Source of the DNA: Bosea sp. OAE506
GTDB taxonomy: Bacteria; Pseudomonadota; Alphaproteobacteria; Rhizobiales; Beijerinckiaceae
Length of the DNA: 64,000 nucleotides
NCBI RefSeq assembly: GCF_040546595.1
Contig: NZ_JBEPOB010000001.1
Span: forward strand, 813,501-877,500
Direction: 5' to 3'
Shown here in pieces: positions 1 through 10,823 of the stretch (its first letter is position 1; each line of letters opens with the position of its first letter). Both the position numbers and the translations under genes were made by a program. The notes beneath the pieces are model-generated. The model was not told the DNA's origin. It worked only from the letters and a program-made list of their open reading frames with translations, and made no database searches.

Positions 1-1151
<1,151 letters not shown>

Positions 1152-1226
1152 CTGCGTGCCTTTAGGGCTTGGACAGAATCAAAACCGGGCGCACAGTTTC
1201 GTCACGACGGGATGACGGAGGTGGCG

Positions 1227-2039
1227 ATGCGGCGTTGGCTGTACGGTCTCTTGAGTCTGGCGGCCGCGGGATTTGTCTCCGCCGCCGCCCTTTCCCAGCC
1301 GGCTGCCGGCCCGCCCGAAGAGGTCGATGTCGCGCTCGTTCTTGCGGTCGACGTCTCGTTCTCGATGGATCTCGACGAGCTCGCCCTGCAGCGCAACGGC
1401 TATATCGAGGCCTTCCGGTCCAAGCCGCTGCACGACGCCATCGCCAAGGGCGCGATCGGCAAGATCGCGGTGACCTATTTCGAATGGGCGGGCGGGCATT
1501 TCCAGCACATCGTCAAGCCCTGGACGATCATCGACACGCCCGCCTCGGCCATCGCCTTCGCCGAGGAACTCGGCGAGGCGCAGACACGGCGCGGACGCCG
1601 CACCTCGATCTCGGCGGCGATCGACACGGCCGTGCAGCTGCTCGAGCAGGCCAATGTCACGCCGATGCGCAAGGTGATCGACATCTCCGGGGACGGCGCC
1701 AACAATGACGGACGCCCCGTGACCGTCGCCCGCGACGAGGCCGCCGCCAAGGGCATCAGCATCAACGGGCTGCCGGTGATGCTGAAGCAGGCGAGCTATT
1801 TCGACATCGACAATCTCGACGTCTACTACAAGGACTGCGTCGTCACCGGGCCCGGCGCCTTCGTGATCCCGATCCGCGAACGGCACCAGTTTGTCGATGC
1901 GACGCGCACCAAGCTGATCCGCGAGATCGCCGAGATGCCCCGCGACGGCGAGGCGGTGGTTCAGAAAGCGCAGTCGACGGGAAACAACGCCAGCTGCCTG
2001 GCCGGCGAGCGGCAATGGCGCGACCGCATGGGGAATTGA
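1227..2039 (+). CDS. DUF1194 domain protein, exported, von Willebrand A-like
   Basis: 270 residues from the ATG at 1227. An in-frame ATG lies at 1212, but GGAGG at 1217-1221 is ideally spaced for 1227. The N-terminus is a signal peptide (Arg-Arg-Trp, hydrophobic core, Ala-rich cleavage region). The mature part begins with VDVALVLAVDVSFSMD, whose DxSxS is the metal-ion-dependent adhesion motif of vWA folds. DUF1194 proteins are periplasmic or secreted alphaproteobacterial proteins of unknown function; metal-dependent ligand binding is inference. It is convergent with hrpB, with a palindromic repeat between them. Confidence 0.85.
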   Translation: MRRWLYGLLSLAAAGFVSAAALSQPAAGPPEEVDVALVLAVDVSFSMDLDELALQRNGYIEAFRSKPLHDAIAKGAIGKIAVTYFEWAGGHFQHIVKPWTIIDTPASAIAFAEELGEAQTRRGRRTSISAAIDTAVQLLEQANVTPMRKVIDISGDGANNDGRPVTVARDEAAAKGISINGLPVMLKQASYFDIDNLDVYYKDCVVTGPGAFVIPIRERHQFVDATRTKLIREIAEMPRDGEAVVQKAQSTGNNASCLAGERQWRDRMGN

Positions 2040-2050
2040 GGAGCCTCCGA

Positions 2051-2148
2051 GCCGTCATGCTCGGGCTTGACCCGAGCATCTCTCCAACCGGCGCCCTTCC
2101 TTCGCGAGATTCTCGGGTCTGCGCTTCGCTTCGCCCGAGAATGACGGC
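2051..2148 (+). repeat. Bipartite palindromic intergenic repeat, copy 1
   Basis: GCCGTCAT at 2051-2058 and ATGACGGC at 2141-2148 are exact inverted ends. Inside are two smaller hairpins: one starting GCTCGGGCTTGACCCGAGC at 2059, the other built from ATTCTCGGG and CCCGAGAAT near the right end. It fills the gap between the convergent DUF1194 and hrpB genes. Same family as copies at 8.8, 11.5, 13.7, 23.2, 62.1 and 63.8 kb. Confidence 0.85.
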
Positions 2149-2155
2149 CAAGCCC

Positions 2156-4666
2156 TTACGTTCCGCGTGGCTTGGCCCGCGTCGTCGGCGGAGCCGCGGC
2201 GGGATCGTCCGGCCAGGGATGGCGGGGATAGCGGCCTTTCATCTCGGATTTCACCGCGGCCCAGGAGCCGCGCCAGAAGCCCGGCAGGTCGCGGGTGATC
2301 TGGACTGGCTTATGGCCAGGCGAGAGCAGCTCCAGCACCAGCGGCACCCGTCCGCCGGCAAGCGCCGGATGCTTCGACAGCCCGAAGAGCTCCTGGACGC
2401 GCACCGAGATCGTCGGGCCGGCCTCGGCGCCGTAATCGACCGCGAGGCTGGAGCCGGTCGGCGCGGTAAAATGCGTCGGGGCCTCGGCTTCGAGCCTGCG
2501 CTTCAGCTCCCAGGGCAAAAGCTCAGCCAGCGCTCCGTCGAGATCGCCCGGCTGGATCGCTGCCAGCGACACCCGCCCGACGAGATGCGGCGCGAGCCAG
2601 AGGGCGGCATCGAAGGCCAGGCCTTCATCCGAGAGATCGGGCCAGGCGTCCGTCGCGCCGGCCTCCGTCGCGGCCCGTCGCAGAAACCCGACGCGCTCGC
2701 GCAACTGCAGCTGCGCCTTCGTCCAGGGCAGCAGGCCGATGCCGAGCATGGCGATGCCTTCCGCGAGGACGGTCGCGTTCGCCAGCGTCGGCTCGGCGGG
2801 CAGCGGCCGCTCGGCCAGGCTGAGAGCGCCGTAGCGCCGGACCGCCCGCACACGCAGGGCGCGGGCCGTGCGGTCGAAGGTTGTCTCACTGCGGTCCTCG
2901 ATCGCGAAGGGCGAGAGTCCTGCGGCGACGAGCCAGGCGATGTCGGCTTCCGTGAAGGGCGCAGCCGAGAGGATCCGCGCCTGCTGGGCCGCGCCGGTCA
3001 TCTCCGCGACCACGAGGTGGGTTTCGCGGGCGAGGCGCTGGGACGCCTCCAGCGTCGCGCCGCGGCCATTGGCGAGGAGATACTGCCCCGAACCGGCGCT
3101 GCGTGCCTTGGCGACGCGCTCGGGATAGGCGAAGGCGAGGAGGAGCCCCACTGAGAGGGCTTCGCGGGGGGTGGACGGGCCCGCAGCCCGTTCGGCGGCG
3201 CGCGCCCAGCCCTCGGCGAGGCGGCGCATATCGGCGGCGCGGCCGCCTCTCTCACGCTCCAGCCGGTCGAGCCGCTCCGACAGGTCGATCGCATCGCCTC
3301 CCAGGCCGCGCTCGACCAGAAGGGCCGCGAGCTGAGCAGCCGGCCCGGCCTGTCCGAAGCGCGCCGCTACCACCACCATGCGCGCGAGGCGCGGCGGCAG
3401 CGGCAGGGTCTGGAGGGTGCGGCCTTCCGGCGTGATCCGGCCATCGCCGTCGAGCGCGCCAATGCTGCTCAGAAGGCTGCGCGCCTCCTTCAGGGCCGGT
3501 ACTGGGGGCGGGTCGAGGAAGGAGAGGCTGGTGGGGTCCGACACGCCCCAGGCGGCGCAGTCGAGCAGCAACGGCGCGAGATCGGCCGAGAGGATTTCGG
3601 GTCGTGCGAAGGCCTCCAGCGCGCCGTTGCCGGCTTCCTCCCAGAGCCGGTAGCAGATGCCGGGTTCGGTGCGGCCGGCGCGGCCGCGACGCTGGTCGCA
3701 GGCCGCGCGGCTGGCACGGCGTGTCTCCAGCCGGGTCACGCCGAGATCGGGCTCGTAGACCGGAACGCGGGCGAGCCCTGAATCGATCACCACCCTGACG
3801 CCCTCGATCGTCAGCGAGGTCTCGGCGATGGCGGTGGCGAGCACGACCTTGCGACGGCCAGGCTGCGCCGGCAGCACGGCGCGGTCCTGCTCGGCTTGGT
3901 CGAGTGCACCATAGAGCGGCGCGATCTCGACATCCCTGTCGCGGATGCGCTCGCGCAACCGTTCCTCGACCCGCCTGATCTCGCCCTGGCCGGGCAGGAA
4001 GACGAGCTGCGAGCCCGGCTGTTCGGCGAGCGCCAGCAGCACCGCGTCGGCGACCTGGTCCTCGATGCGCTTCAGCGGCTCGCGGCCGAGATAGCGCGTC
4101 TCGACCGGGAAGGCCCGGCCCTGGCTCTCGATCACCGGCGCCTCGCCGAGCAATCTGGCGACACGCGCCCCATCCAGCGTCGCCGACATCACCAGGATGC
4201 GCAGATCCTCGCGCAGGCCTCCTTGCGCATCGAGGGCGAGCGCCAGCCCGAAATCGGCATCGAGCGAGCGCTCGTGAAACTCGTCGAAGAGCACGGCGGC
4301 GATGCCGTCCAGCGCCGGATCGTCGAGGATCATGCGGGCGAAGACCCCCTCGGTGACCACTTCGATGCGCGTCTTCGGGCCGATCTTCGATCCCAGCCGG
4401 ACACGCAGACCGACCGTCTCGCCGACACGCTCGCCCAGCGTCTGCGCCATGCGGGAGGCGGCGCCGCGCGCCGCCAGCCGGCGCGGCTCCAGCACGATCA
4501 GCTTGCCCCCCTTTGCCCAGGGCTCGTCGAGCAGGGCGAGCGGCACGCGCGTGGTCTTGCCGGCACCCGGCGGCGCAACGAGCACGGCGTTCGGCCGGTT
4601 GCGCAGGGCGGCCGCGAGATCACCGAGAACGGCGTCGATCGGGAGGGGCGTGTCGAAGGCGCGCAT
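2156..4666 (-). CDS. hrpB: ATP-dependent helicase HrpB
   Basis: 836 residues, full length for this DExH-box family. Motif I PPGAGKTTR lies near residue 38, motif II DEFHE near 128, motif III SAT near 160, and motif VI QRRGRAGR near 325; the HrpB-specific C-terminal domain follows, with the family's PGHKP near the end. HrpB is predicted to unwind nucleic acid with ATP; its physiological role in bacteria is poorly known. It is transcribed divergently from trpA. The start MRAFDTPLPID fits the family. Confidence 0.95.
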   Translation of the reverse strand: MRAFDTPLPIDAVLGDLAAALRNRPNAVLVAPPGAGKTTRVPLALLDEPWAKGGKLIVLEPRRLAARGAASRMAQTLGERVGETVGLRVRLGSKIGPKTRIEVVTEGVFARMILDDPALDGIAAVLFDEFHERSLDADFGLALALDAQGGLREDLRILVMSATLDGARVARLLGEAPVIESQGRAFPVETRYLGREPLKRIEDQVADAVLLALAEQPGSQLVFLPGQGEIRRVEERLRERIRDRDVEIAPLYGALDQAEQDRAVLPAQPGRRKVVLATAIAETSLTIEGVRVVIDSGLARVPVYEPDLGVTRLETRRASRAACDQRRGRAGRTEPGICYRLWEEAGNGALEAFARPEILSADLAPLLLDCAAWGVSDPTSLSFLDPPPVPALKEARSLLSSIGALDGDGRITPEGRTLQTLPLPPRLARMVVVAARFGQAGPAAQLAALLVERGLGGDAIDLSERLDRLERERGGRAADMRRLAEGWARAAERAAGPSTPREALSVGLLLAFAYPERVAKARSAGSGQYLLANGRGATLEASQRLARETHLVVAEMTGAAQQARILSAAPFTEADIAWLVAAGLSPFAIEDRSETTFDRTARALRVRAVRRYGALSLAERPLPAEPTLANATVLAEGIAMLGIGLLPWTKAQLQLRERVGFLRRAATEAGATDAWPDLSDEGLAFDAALWLAPHLVGRVSLAAIQPGDLDGALAELLPWELKRRLEAEAPTHFTAPTGSSLAVDYGAEAGPTISVRVQELFGLSKHPALAGGRVPLVLELLSPGHKPVQITRDLPGFWRGSWAAVKSEMKGRYPRHPWPDDPAAAPPTTRAKPRGT

Positions 4667-4752
4667 GACCGGTGGGATGTGACGCAGCCCGCCATCGTGC
4701 GCAAGCGCAACCCTCTCGCCAGTGCGCGCGCGCCATGCTAACCGCTCAGCCC

Positions 4753-5613
4753 ATGACCGATACCCAGACAGCCACCGGCCAGGCTCGCATCCAGGCCCGT
4801 TTCCAGGCCTGCGCTGCCGAGGGCCGCGCCGCGCTCGTGACCTTCGTCACCGCCGGCGACCCCGACCTCGCCACCTCGGCCGCGATCCTGACCGCTCTGC
4901 CCGCGGCCGGCGCCGACATCATCGAGCTCGGCGTGCCCTTCACCGACCCGATGGCCGACGGCATCCCCGTCCAGCTCGCCGGGCAGCGCGCGCTCAAGGC
5001 CGGCCAGACGCTGAAGAAGACGCTGGCCATGGTCGCGGAATTCCGGGGCGCCGGGCACGACACGCCGATCGTGCTGATGGGCTATTACAATCCGATCTAT
5101 GTCTATGGCGTCGAGCGCTTCCTGCAGGATGCACGCGCCGCGGGCGTCGACGGTCTCATCGTCGTCGATCTGCCGCCGGAGGAAGACACCGAGCTCTGCC
5201 TGCCGGCGCTGGCGGCGGGCGTGAGCTTCATCCGCCTGGCGACGCCGACGACCGACGACCGGCGCCTGCCCAAGGTGCTGCAGAACACCTCGGGCTTCGT
5301 CTACTACGTCTCGATGACCGGCGTGACCGGCGGCGCGATCACCAATTACGACGCGGTCGGCGATGCGGTGGCCCGGATCAAGCGCCACACCGACCTGCCG
5401 GTCGCGGTGGGCTTCGGCGTGAAGACGGCGCAGGATGCCGAGACCATCGCGCGGGGCGCCGACGGCGTCGTCGTCGGGTCGGCACTGGTCGAGCGCGTGC
5501 GCCTCTCGCTCGATGCCGATGGCAAGGCCACGGAAAAGACCGTTTCGGCTGTCACCTCGCTGGTCTCCGAACTGGCTGCGGGCATCCGCTCGGCCGCCCG
5601 CGCCGCGGCCTGA
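4753..5613 (+). CDS. trpA: Tryptophan synthase alpha chain
   Basis: 286 residues from ATG 4753; another in-frame ATG at 4735 would add six. Cleaves indole-3-glycerol phosphate to indole, which is channelled to TrpB. The catalytic Glu (IIELGVPF) and Asp (DPMADG) are present, as are the loop-region GVTG and the phosphate-binding GFGVKTA and GVVVGSA segments. It is followed by accD and folC as in many Hyphomicrobiales, but trpB, normally just upstream, is absent and hrpB lies there divergently. Confidence 0.95.
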   Translation: MTDTQTATGQARIQARFQACAAEGRAALVTFVTAGDPDLATSAAILTALPAAGADIIELGVPFTDPMADGIPVQLAGQRALKAGQTLKKTLAMVAEFRGAGHDTPIVLMGYYNPIYVYGVERFLQDARAAGVDGLIVVDLPPEEDTELCLPALAAGVSFIRLATPTTDDRRLPKVLQNTSGFVYYVSMTGVTGGAITNYDAVGDAVARIKRHTDLPVAVGFGVKTAQDAETIARGADGVVVGSALVERVRLSLDADGKATEKTVSAVTSLVSELAAGIRSAARAAA

Positions 5614-5662
5614 GGCCACCGGCCTCGCCCGTCCTCCGCGCCAGAACCGCAAGGGTCGATCC

Positions 5663-6568
5663 ATGAACTGGATTTCCGAAGTCGTCCGGCCACGCATCAA
5701 GACGCTGTTCAAGCGCGAGAGCCCGGAGAATCTCTGGATCAAATGCCCCGATTCCGGGCAGATGGTCTTCCACAAGGATGTCGAGGCCAATGGCTTCGTT
5801 ATTCCCGGCTCCGACCACCATATGCGCGTCACCGCGCAGGACCGGCTGAAGATGAACTTCGACGAGGGCAAGTGGCTCGACGTGCCGCTGCCCGAGGTCG
5901 CCGCCGATCCGCTGAAATTCCGCGACGAGAAGCGCTATATCGACCGGCTGAGGGACGCCCGCGCCAAGACCGGCGCGGCCGACGCCTTCAAGGTCGGCTA
6001 TGGCCGGGTCAAGGGCTTCGCCCTGACGATCGCGGTGCAGGATTTCCACTTCATGGGCGGTTCGCTCGGCATGGCCGCCGGCGAAGCCTTCATCAAGGGC
6101 GCCCAGACCGCGATCGAGAAGAAGACCCCCTATGTCGTCTTTGCCGCCTCGGGCGGGGCGCGCATGCAAGAGGGCATTCTCTCGCTGATGCAGCTGCCGC
6201 GGACCACCGTCGCGGTGCGGATGCTGCGCAAGGCCGGCCTGCCCTATATCGTCGTGCTGACCAACCCGACGACCGGCGGCGTTACCGCTTCCTATGCCAT
6301 GCTGGGCGACATCCACATCGCCGAGCCGGGCGCGCTGATCGGCTTCGCCGGTCCCCGCGTGATCGAACAGACGATCCGTGAGAAGCTGCCCGAGGGCTTC
6401 CAGCGGGCGGAATACCTCAAGGATCACGGTATGGTCGACATGGTGGTGCACCGCCACGACCTGCCGGAGACGCTCGCCCGCCTCGGCCGCCTGCTGACGA
6501 AGCAGCCGGCGGCGGGCCAGGACGCCAAGCCTGCGGTGCCCGCCGCACCGGTCGCCGAAGCCGTCTGA
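5663..6568 (+). CDS. accD: Acetyl-CoA carboxylase, carboxyltransferase subunit beta
   Basis: 301 residues from ATG 5663 ([13 protein letters not shown]). With AccA it transfers the carboxyl group from biotin-BCCP to acetyl-CoA, the first step of fatty-acid synthesis. The crotonase-like core is intact ([32 protein letters not shown]). The N-terminal zinc ribbon of the family is degenerate: only one of the four expected cysteines (KCP) remains. It lies between trpA (49-bp gap) and folC (16-bp gap), the usual arrangement in this order. Confidence 0.95.
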   Translation: MNWISEVVRPRIKTLFKRESPENLWIKCPDSGQMVFHKDVEANGFVIPGSDHHMRVTAQDRLKMNFDEGKWLDVPLPEVAADPLKFRDEKRYIDRLRDARAKTGAADAFKVGYGRVKGFALTIAVQDFHFMGGSLGMAAGEAFIKGAQTAIEKKTPYVVFAASGGARMQEGILSLMQLPRTTVAVRMLRKAGLPYIVVLTNPTTGGVTASYAMLGDIHIAEPGALIGFAGPRVIEQTIREKLPEGFQRAEYLKDHGMVDMVVHRHDLPETLARLGRLLTKQPAAGQDAKPAVPAAPVAEAV

Positions 6569-6584
6569 GGCTGCGTTCGGGATC

Positions 6585-7907
6585 ATGGGGTCGTCCGATA
6601 CGGTTCTGGCTCGCCTGCTGGCGCTGCACCCGAAGCTTATCGACCTCTCGCTCGGGCGGATTCTGACGCTGCTCGAGCGCCTCGGTGACCCGCAGAAGCG
6701 CCTGCCGCCGGTCATCCATGTCGCCGGCACCAACGGCAAGGGCTCGACCATCGCCTTCATGCGGGCGATCCTCGAGGCGGCGGGGCTGCGGGTCCATGTC
6801 TACACCTCGCCTCATCTCGTGCGTTTCCACGAGCGCATCCGGCTGGGGGCGCCTGGCGGCGGCCGCTTCGTCGACGAGGCGGTGCTGGTCGAGGCGCTGG
6901 AGCGCTGCGAGCGGGCCAATGCCGGGGATGCGATCACCTTCTTCGAGATCACGACGGCCGTCGCCCTGCTCCTCTTCGCCGAGCATGAGGCGGATGTGGT
7001 TCTGCTCGAGGTCGGCCTCGGCGGGCGTTTCGATGCCACCAACGTCATCGCCAACCCGGCCTGCACGGTGGTGACGCCGGTTTCGCTCGACCATGCCGAA
7101 TATCTCGGCGACACCGTCACCAAGATCGCGGGCGAAAAGGCCGGCATCTTCAAGCGCGGCGCTCCCGCCGTCATCGCCCCGCAGGAGCCCGAGCCGACGG
7201 CCGTGCTCGAGGCGACAGCCGAGCGGATCGGCGCTGCCCGGATCCTCATCGGCGCCCAGGATTTCACGGTCCACGAGGCCGGCGGCCGGCTGGTCTACGA
7301 GGATGGCGACGGACTGCTCGACCTGCCGCTGCCGAAGCTCGCGGGCCGCCACCAGCACGTCAATGCCGGCACGGCGATCGCCGCGCTGCGGGCGGCCGGC
7401 TATGGCGGACTGCCGAGTTCCGCCTTCGAGCAGGGCATGCTGAATGCCGACTGGCCGGCGCGGCTGCAGCGGATCGCGCGTGGCAAGCTCGCGGAACTGG
7501 TGCCGGGCCGCGCCGAACTCTGGCTCGATGGCGGCCACAATCCCGATGGCGGCCGCGTGCTGGCCCAGGCCATGGCCGATCTCGCCGACCGCAACCCGGC
7601 GCCTCTGGTGATGATCGCCGGGCTGCTCTCGACCAAGGATGCGGGCGCGACGCTCGGCCATTTCAAGGGGCTGGCGCAGATGCTGTTTGCCGTCCCGATG
7701 CAGAACCAGCTTGCCGCCCGGCCGGCCGAGGAGGTGGCGGGACTCGCACGCGCGGCAGGTCTCACGGCCGAGGTTGCGGGCTCCGTCGAGCAGGCGCTGC
7801 GCGAGATCGCTGCGCGCGACTGGTCGGCGCCGCCGCGCATCCTGATCTGCGGGTCGCTCTATCTCGCGGGCGAGGTGCTGTCGGCGAACGGCACGCTGCC
7901 GGCCTGA
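6585..7907 (+). CDS. folC: Bifunctional folylpolyglutamate synthase / dihydrofolate synthase
   Basis: 440 residues. Adds glutamate to dihydropteroate and extends polyglutamate tails on folates. The Mur-ligase-type P-loop GTNGKGST is near residue 47, the YTSPHL folate-binding segment near 72, EVGLGGRFDATN near 140, and the C-terminal DGGHNPDG near 312. It starts 16 bp after accD and is probably in the same transcript. Confidence 0.95.
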   Translation: MGSSDTVLARLLALHPKLIDLSLGRILTLLERLGDPQKRLPPVIHVAGTNGKGSTIAFMRAILEAAGLRVHVYTSPHLVRFHERIRLGAPGGGRFVDEAVLVEALERCERANAGDAITFFEITTAVALLLFAEHEADVVLLEVGLGGRFDATNVIANPACTVVTPVSLDHAEYLGDTVTKIAGEKAGIFKRGAPAVIAPQEPEPTAVLEATAERIGAARILIGAQDFTVHEAGGRLVYEDGDGLLDLPLPKLAGRHQHVNAGTAIAALRAAGYGGLPSSAFEQGMLNADWPARLQRIARGKLAELVPGRAELWLDGGHNPDGGRVLAQAMADLADRNPAPLVMIAGLLSTKDAGATLGHFKGLAQMLFAVPMQNQLAARPAEEVAGLARAAGLTAEVAGSVEQALREIAARDWSAPPRILICGSLYLAGEVLSANGTLPA

Positions 7908-7925
7908 GGCCTCTGGGAGACAGAC

Positions 7926-8771
7926 ATGGCGACTCGTCCCTTCGGACCCACCGGCCGCGATGTCCCGGCCATCGGCCAGGGCAGCTGGTATATCGAGCAG
8001 GGCGACCGGGCTGAGGCCGTCGCGGCTTTGCGGCGCGGGCTCGATCTCGGCCTGACCCATCTCGACACCGCCGAGATGTATGGCGACGGGCGTTCGGAGG
8101 CGATCATCGGCGAGGCGATCGTCGGGCTGCGCGAAGAGGTCTTTCTCGTCTCGAAGGTGCTGCCGCACAACGCCTCGAAGGCTGGTGTGCGCGCCGCCTG
8201 CGAGCGCTCGCTGCGCCATCTCAAGACCGATCGGCTCGATTGCTACCTGCTGCACTGGCGCGGGCCGCATCCGCTGGCGGAAACCTTCGCAGCCTTTGAG
8301 GACCTCAAGGCCGAGGGCAAGATCCTGTCCTGGGGCGTCAGCAATTTTGACGAGGACGATCTCGACGAGGCGCTCGATGTGGCGGGCCCGGGCCGGATCG
8401 CCTGCAATCAGGTCCTCTATCATCTCCGCGAACGCGCGATCGAGCATGCGGTGATCCCGTGGTGCGAGCGCCACGGCGTCGCGGTGACCGCCTACAGCCC
8501 GTTCGGACATGACGGGTTCCCGGCGGCGGGCAGCCCGGGCGGCCAGGTTCTGGCGGACATCGCCACGGCCCATGGCGCAAGCCCGCGGCAGGTCGCGCTC
8601 GCCTTCCTGACGCGACGCGCCAGCGTCTTCGCGATCCCGAAGGCCGGGACGCAGGGCCATGTCGAGGATAATGCCGGCGCGCTGCGGCTCACGCTGACGG
8701 AAGACGAGCTGGCGCGGATCGGGGCGGCCTTTCCGCTCGGCCGGAAGCCGTCCTCGCTGCCGATGCTGTAG
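7926..8771 (+). CDS. Aldo/keto reductase
   Basis: 281 residues. NAD(P)H-dependent oxidoreductase of the AKR superfamily with a TIM-barrel fold. Visible are the catalytic Asp-Tyr pair (LDTAEMYGDG, about residues 46-55), Lys in LVSKVLP (about 79), His in YLLHWRG (about 114) and the C-terminal coenzyme site AIPKAGTQ. It starts 18 bp after folC with GGGAGA upstream and could be the last gene of that operon. The substrate cannot be told from sequence. Confidence 0.9.
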   Translation: MATRPFGPTGRDVPAIGQGSWYIEQGDRAEAVAALRRGLDLGLTHLDTAEMYGDGRSEAIIGEAIVGLREEVFLVSKVLPHNASKAGVRAACERSLRHLKTDRLDCYLLHWRGPHPLAETFAAFEDLKAEGKILSWGVSNFDEDDLDEALDVAGPGRIACNQVLYHLRERAIEHAVIPWCERHGVAVTAYSPFGHDGFPAAGSPGGQVLADIATAHGASPRQVALAFLTRRASVFAIPKAGTQGHVEDNAGALRLTLTEDELARIGAAFPLGRKPSSLPML

Positions 8772-8797
8772 CGAATGGTGATTTGGCACGGAAACAC

Positions 8798-8897
8798 GCC
8801 GTCATCCCGGACAAGCCGCGAAGCGGCGCAGATCCGGGATCCATCATAGAGCTCCGGAGCCCTCCGATGGATCCCGGGACAAGCCCGGGATGACGCC
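8798..8897 (-). repeat. Bipartite palindromic intergenic repeat, copy 2 (reverse orientation)
   Basis: Ends are GTCATCCCGG (from 8801) and CCGGGATGAC (to about 8894). Read on the minus strand it begins GTCATCCCGGGCTTGTCCC and later has the TCTGCGCCGCTTCGCGG stretch, matching the layout of the other copies but with CCCGGGAT cores in place of CTCGGGCAT. It sits between the convergent aldo/keto reductase and hisA genes. Confidence 0.75.
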
Positions 8898-8944
8898 GTG
8901 CTTCCGAGATAACTCAGAATACTGTGAAGGCTTGCGGCCCGCGC

Positions 8945-9685
8945 TCAGGCGGCGCGCGCCAGCCGCTCCAGCGCGGCGGCGGGGTCGATGCGGCCGTCAT
9001 AGAGCGCGCGGCCGGTGATGGCGCCTTCGAGGATCGCGGCGTCTTGCGCCATCAACCGCTCGATATCGGCCATCGAGGCCAGGCCTCCCGAGGCGATGAC
9101 GGGGATGGTCAGCGCCTGGGCGAGGCCGATCGTGCCGTCCCAGTTGATGCCCTGGAGCATGCCGTCGCGGGCGATGTCGGTGTAGACGATCGCGGCGACG
9201 CCAGCATCCTCGAACCGCCGCCCGAGATCGGCGGCCGCCAGCGTCGAGGTCTCGGCCCAGCCTTCGACGGCGACGAAGCCGTCGCGCGCATCGATGCCGA
9301 CCGCGACCTGCCCCGGAAAGGCCTTCGCCGCCTCGCGGACGAAGCCCGGGTCGCGCACCGCAGCCGTGCCGATGATGACGCGGCGGATGCCCTTGGCGAG
9401 CCAGCCCTCGACCGTCTTCATGTCGCGGATGCCGCCGCCGAGCTGCACCGGGAAGGCGACACGCTTGAGGATGGCCTCGACCGCCGCCGCATTCATCGGC
9501 TTGCCGGCGAAGGCGCCGTCGAGATCGACGACGTGGAGCCACTGAAAGCCCTGGGCCTCGAAAGCGGCGGCCTGCGCGGCGGGATCGTCGTTGAAGACCG
9601 TCGCCTGGTCCATGTCGCCCTGCTTCAGGCGCACGCACTGGCCGTGCTTGAGGTCGATGGCGGGGAAGAGAATCACGGCTTCCAT
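8945..9685 (-). CDS. hisA: Phosphoribosylformimino-AICAR phosphate isomerase
   Basis: 246 residues, normal length. Isomerises ProFAR to PRFAR in histidine synthesis. The catalytic Asp of FPAIDLKHG, the VDLDGAF motif, and the second-half YTDIARDGM and ASGGLAS phosphate-binding motifs are all present. The start overlaps the end of hisH by 13 bp. hisF, which usually follows hisA in this order, is not here; a repeat and the convergent aldo/keto reductase come next. Confidence 0.97.
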   Translation of the reverse strand: MEAVILFPAIDLKHGQCVRLKQGDMDQATVFNDDPAAQAAAFEAQGFQWLHVVDLDGAFAGKPMNAAAVEAILKRVAFPVQLGGGIRDMKTVEGWLAKGIRRVIIGTAAVRDPGFVREAAKAFPGQVAVGIDARDGFVAVEGWAETSTLAAADLGRRFEDAGVAAIVYTDIARDGMLQGINWDGTIGLAQALTIPVIASGGLASMADIERLMAQDAAILEGAITGRALYDGRIDPAAALERLARAA

Positions 9686-10329
9686 CTCAGAAAATTGGCG
9701 AGCAGCCGGAGCCCGAGCGTCTGGCTCTTCTCCGGGTGGAACTGGGTGCCGGCGATATTGTCGCGCCCGACCATCGCCGTGACGGGCCCGCCATGGTCGG
9801 TGACGGCGATCACCTCCGCCGGACGGGCGGCGGCCAGCGCATAGGAGTGGACGAAATAGGCGTGCAGGCCGTCGGGGCCGGTCTCGATGCCGTCGAGCAA
9901 AGCGTGGTCGTTTTGCCTGCTCAGCGTATTCCAGCCCATATGCGGAATCTTGAGGCCCTCGCCGTCAGGCACGATCAGCGACACATCGCCCTCGATCCAG
10001 CCGAGGCCGTCGGTGACGGTGTATTCGAGCCCGCGCGAGGCCAGCAACTGCATGCCGACGCAGATGCCAAGGAAGGGACGACCCTTGCCCTGCACAACCT
10101 CATCCAGCACCTCGACCATGCCCGGCACGGCATCGAGTCCGCGGCGGCAATCGGCGAAGGCACCGACGCCGGGCAGCACGATGCGGTCCGCGGCGCGGAC
10201 CGCATCGGTGTCGCTGGTGACGGAAATGGTCGAGGCGACGCCGGATTCAGCCGCCGCACGCTCGAAGGCCTTGGCGGCGGAGTGCAGATTGCCCGAGCCG
10301 TAATCGATGATGACGACCGACTGGCTCAT
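9673..10329 (-). CDS. hisH: Imidazole glycerol phosphate synthase, glutamine amidotransferase subunit
   Basis: 218 residues. Supplies ammonia from glutamine to HisF. The class I amidotransferase triad is visible: Cys in GICVGMQLL, and His and Glu in QFHPEKSQ near the C-terminus; the VLPGVGAF oxyanion-strand motif is near residue 50. It overlaps DUF2628 at its start by four bases and hisA at its end by 13, so it is translationally coupled. Its partner hisF is outside the window. Confidence 0.97.
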   Translation of the reverse strand: MSQSVVIIDYGSGNLHSAAKAFERAAAESGVASTISVTSDTDAVRAADRIVLPGVGAFADCRRGLDAVPGMVEVLDEVVQGKGRPFLGICVGMQLLASRGLEYTVTDGLGWIEGDVSLIVPDGEGLKIPHMGWNTLSRQNDHALLDGIETGPDGLHAYFVHSYALAAARPAEVIAVTDHGGPVTAMVGRDNIAGTQFHPEKSQTLGLRLLANFLRWKP

Positions 10330-10811
10330 CGGCCCTGCGCCTCGGGGAAGAGCCCGATCACGGGAACCGGGCCGCTCGGCTGCGTTCGCGCCGGAGCCGG
10401 AGCGGGCAGGCGCGACGGGGCGGCCTCGCCGGCCAGCGCCCGCTCGAAATAGCGCCGCTCGGCCTCGGAGAGATCGCGCGCCTCGACGACATCGGCCAGG
10501 CGCCAGCCCTGCCGCGCTAGCTTGCGGGCCTGGAGGTTATGGCCCTCGAGCCCGAGGAACAACGCGATCGTCCAGTGCGCGATCAGCAGGGCGCCATTCG
10601 TCAGGCCGAACCGGTTTCCCGCATAGAGCAGCGCGCCCCAGAGCAGGGCATAGATCAGCGTGGCCAGCCAGAGCCGCTTCCCGAGCAGCCAGAGCCCGCC
10701 GAGAACGAAGGCCGGCCAGGCGAAGGTTTCCGGCAGCAGACGGGCCTGTTCGATCTCGTCACGCGCACCGCCCGAGCCCGGCGGCGGGATCATCACCGTG
10801 TAGAATGCCAT
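10326..10811 (-). CDS. DUF2628 membrane protein in the his operon
   Basis: 161 residues. The start [12 protein letters not shown] is typical of DUF2628. Two or three hydrophobic helices (about residues 30-60 and 70-95) indicate an inner-membrane protein; the C-terminal third is hydrophilic and Ala/Pro-rich. Function unknown. The position between hisB and hisH is conserved in many Hyphomicrobiales, which is established gene-order knowledge rather than evidence of a histidine role. It begins 12 bp after the hisB stop and overlaps hisH by four bases. Confidence 0.85.
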   Translation of the reverse strand: MAFYTVMIPPPGSGGARDEIEQARLLPETFAWPAFVLGGLWLLGKRLWLATLIYALLWGALLYAGNRFGLTNGALLIAHWTIALFLGLEGHNLQARKLARQGWRLADVVEARDLSEAERRYFERALAGEAAPSRLPAPAPARTQPSGPVPVIGLFPEAQGR

Positions 10812-10823
10812 GCTGCGATCCTC

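Noticed and set aside
2051..2148. Reading the palindromic repeats as intrinsic terminators
   Set aside because: They lack T runs, share long conserved sequence across copies, and occur between co-directional genes as well, so a dispersed repeat family is the better description.
6417..8789. A 790-codon minus-strand open frame opposite folC and the aldo/keto reductase
   Set aside because: Antisense shadow; no domain or ribosome-binding site.
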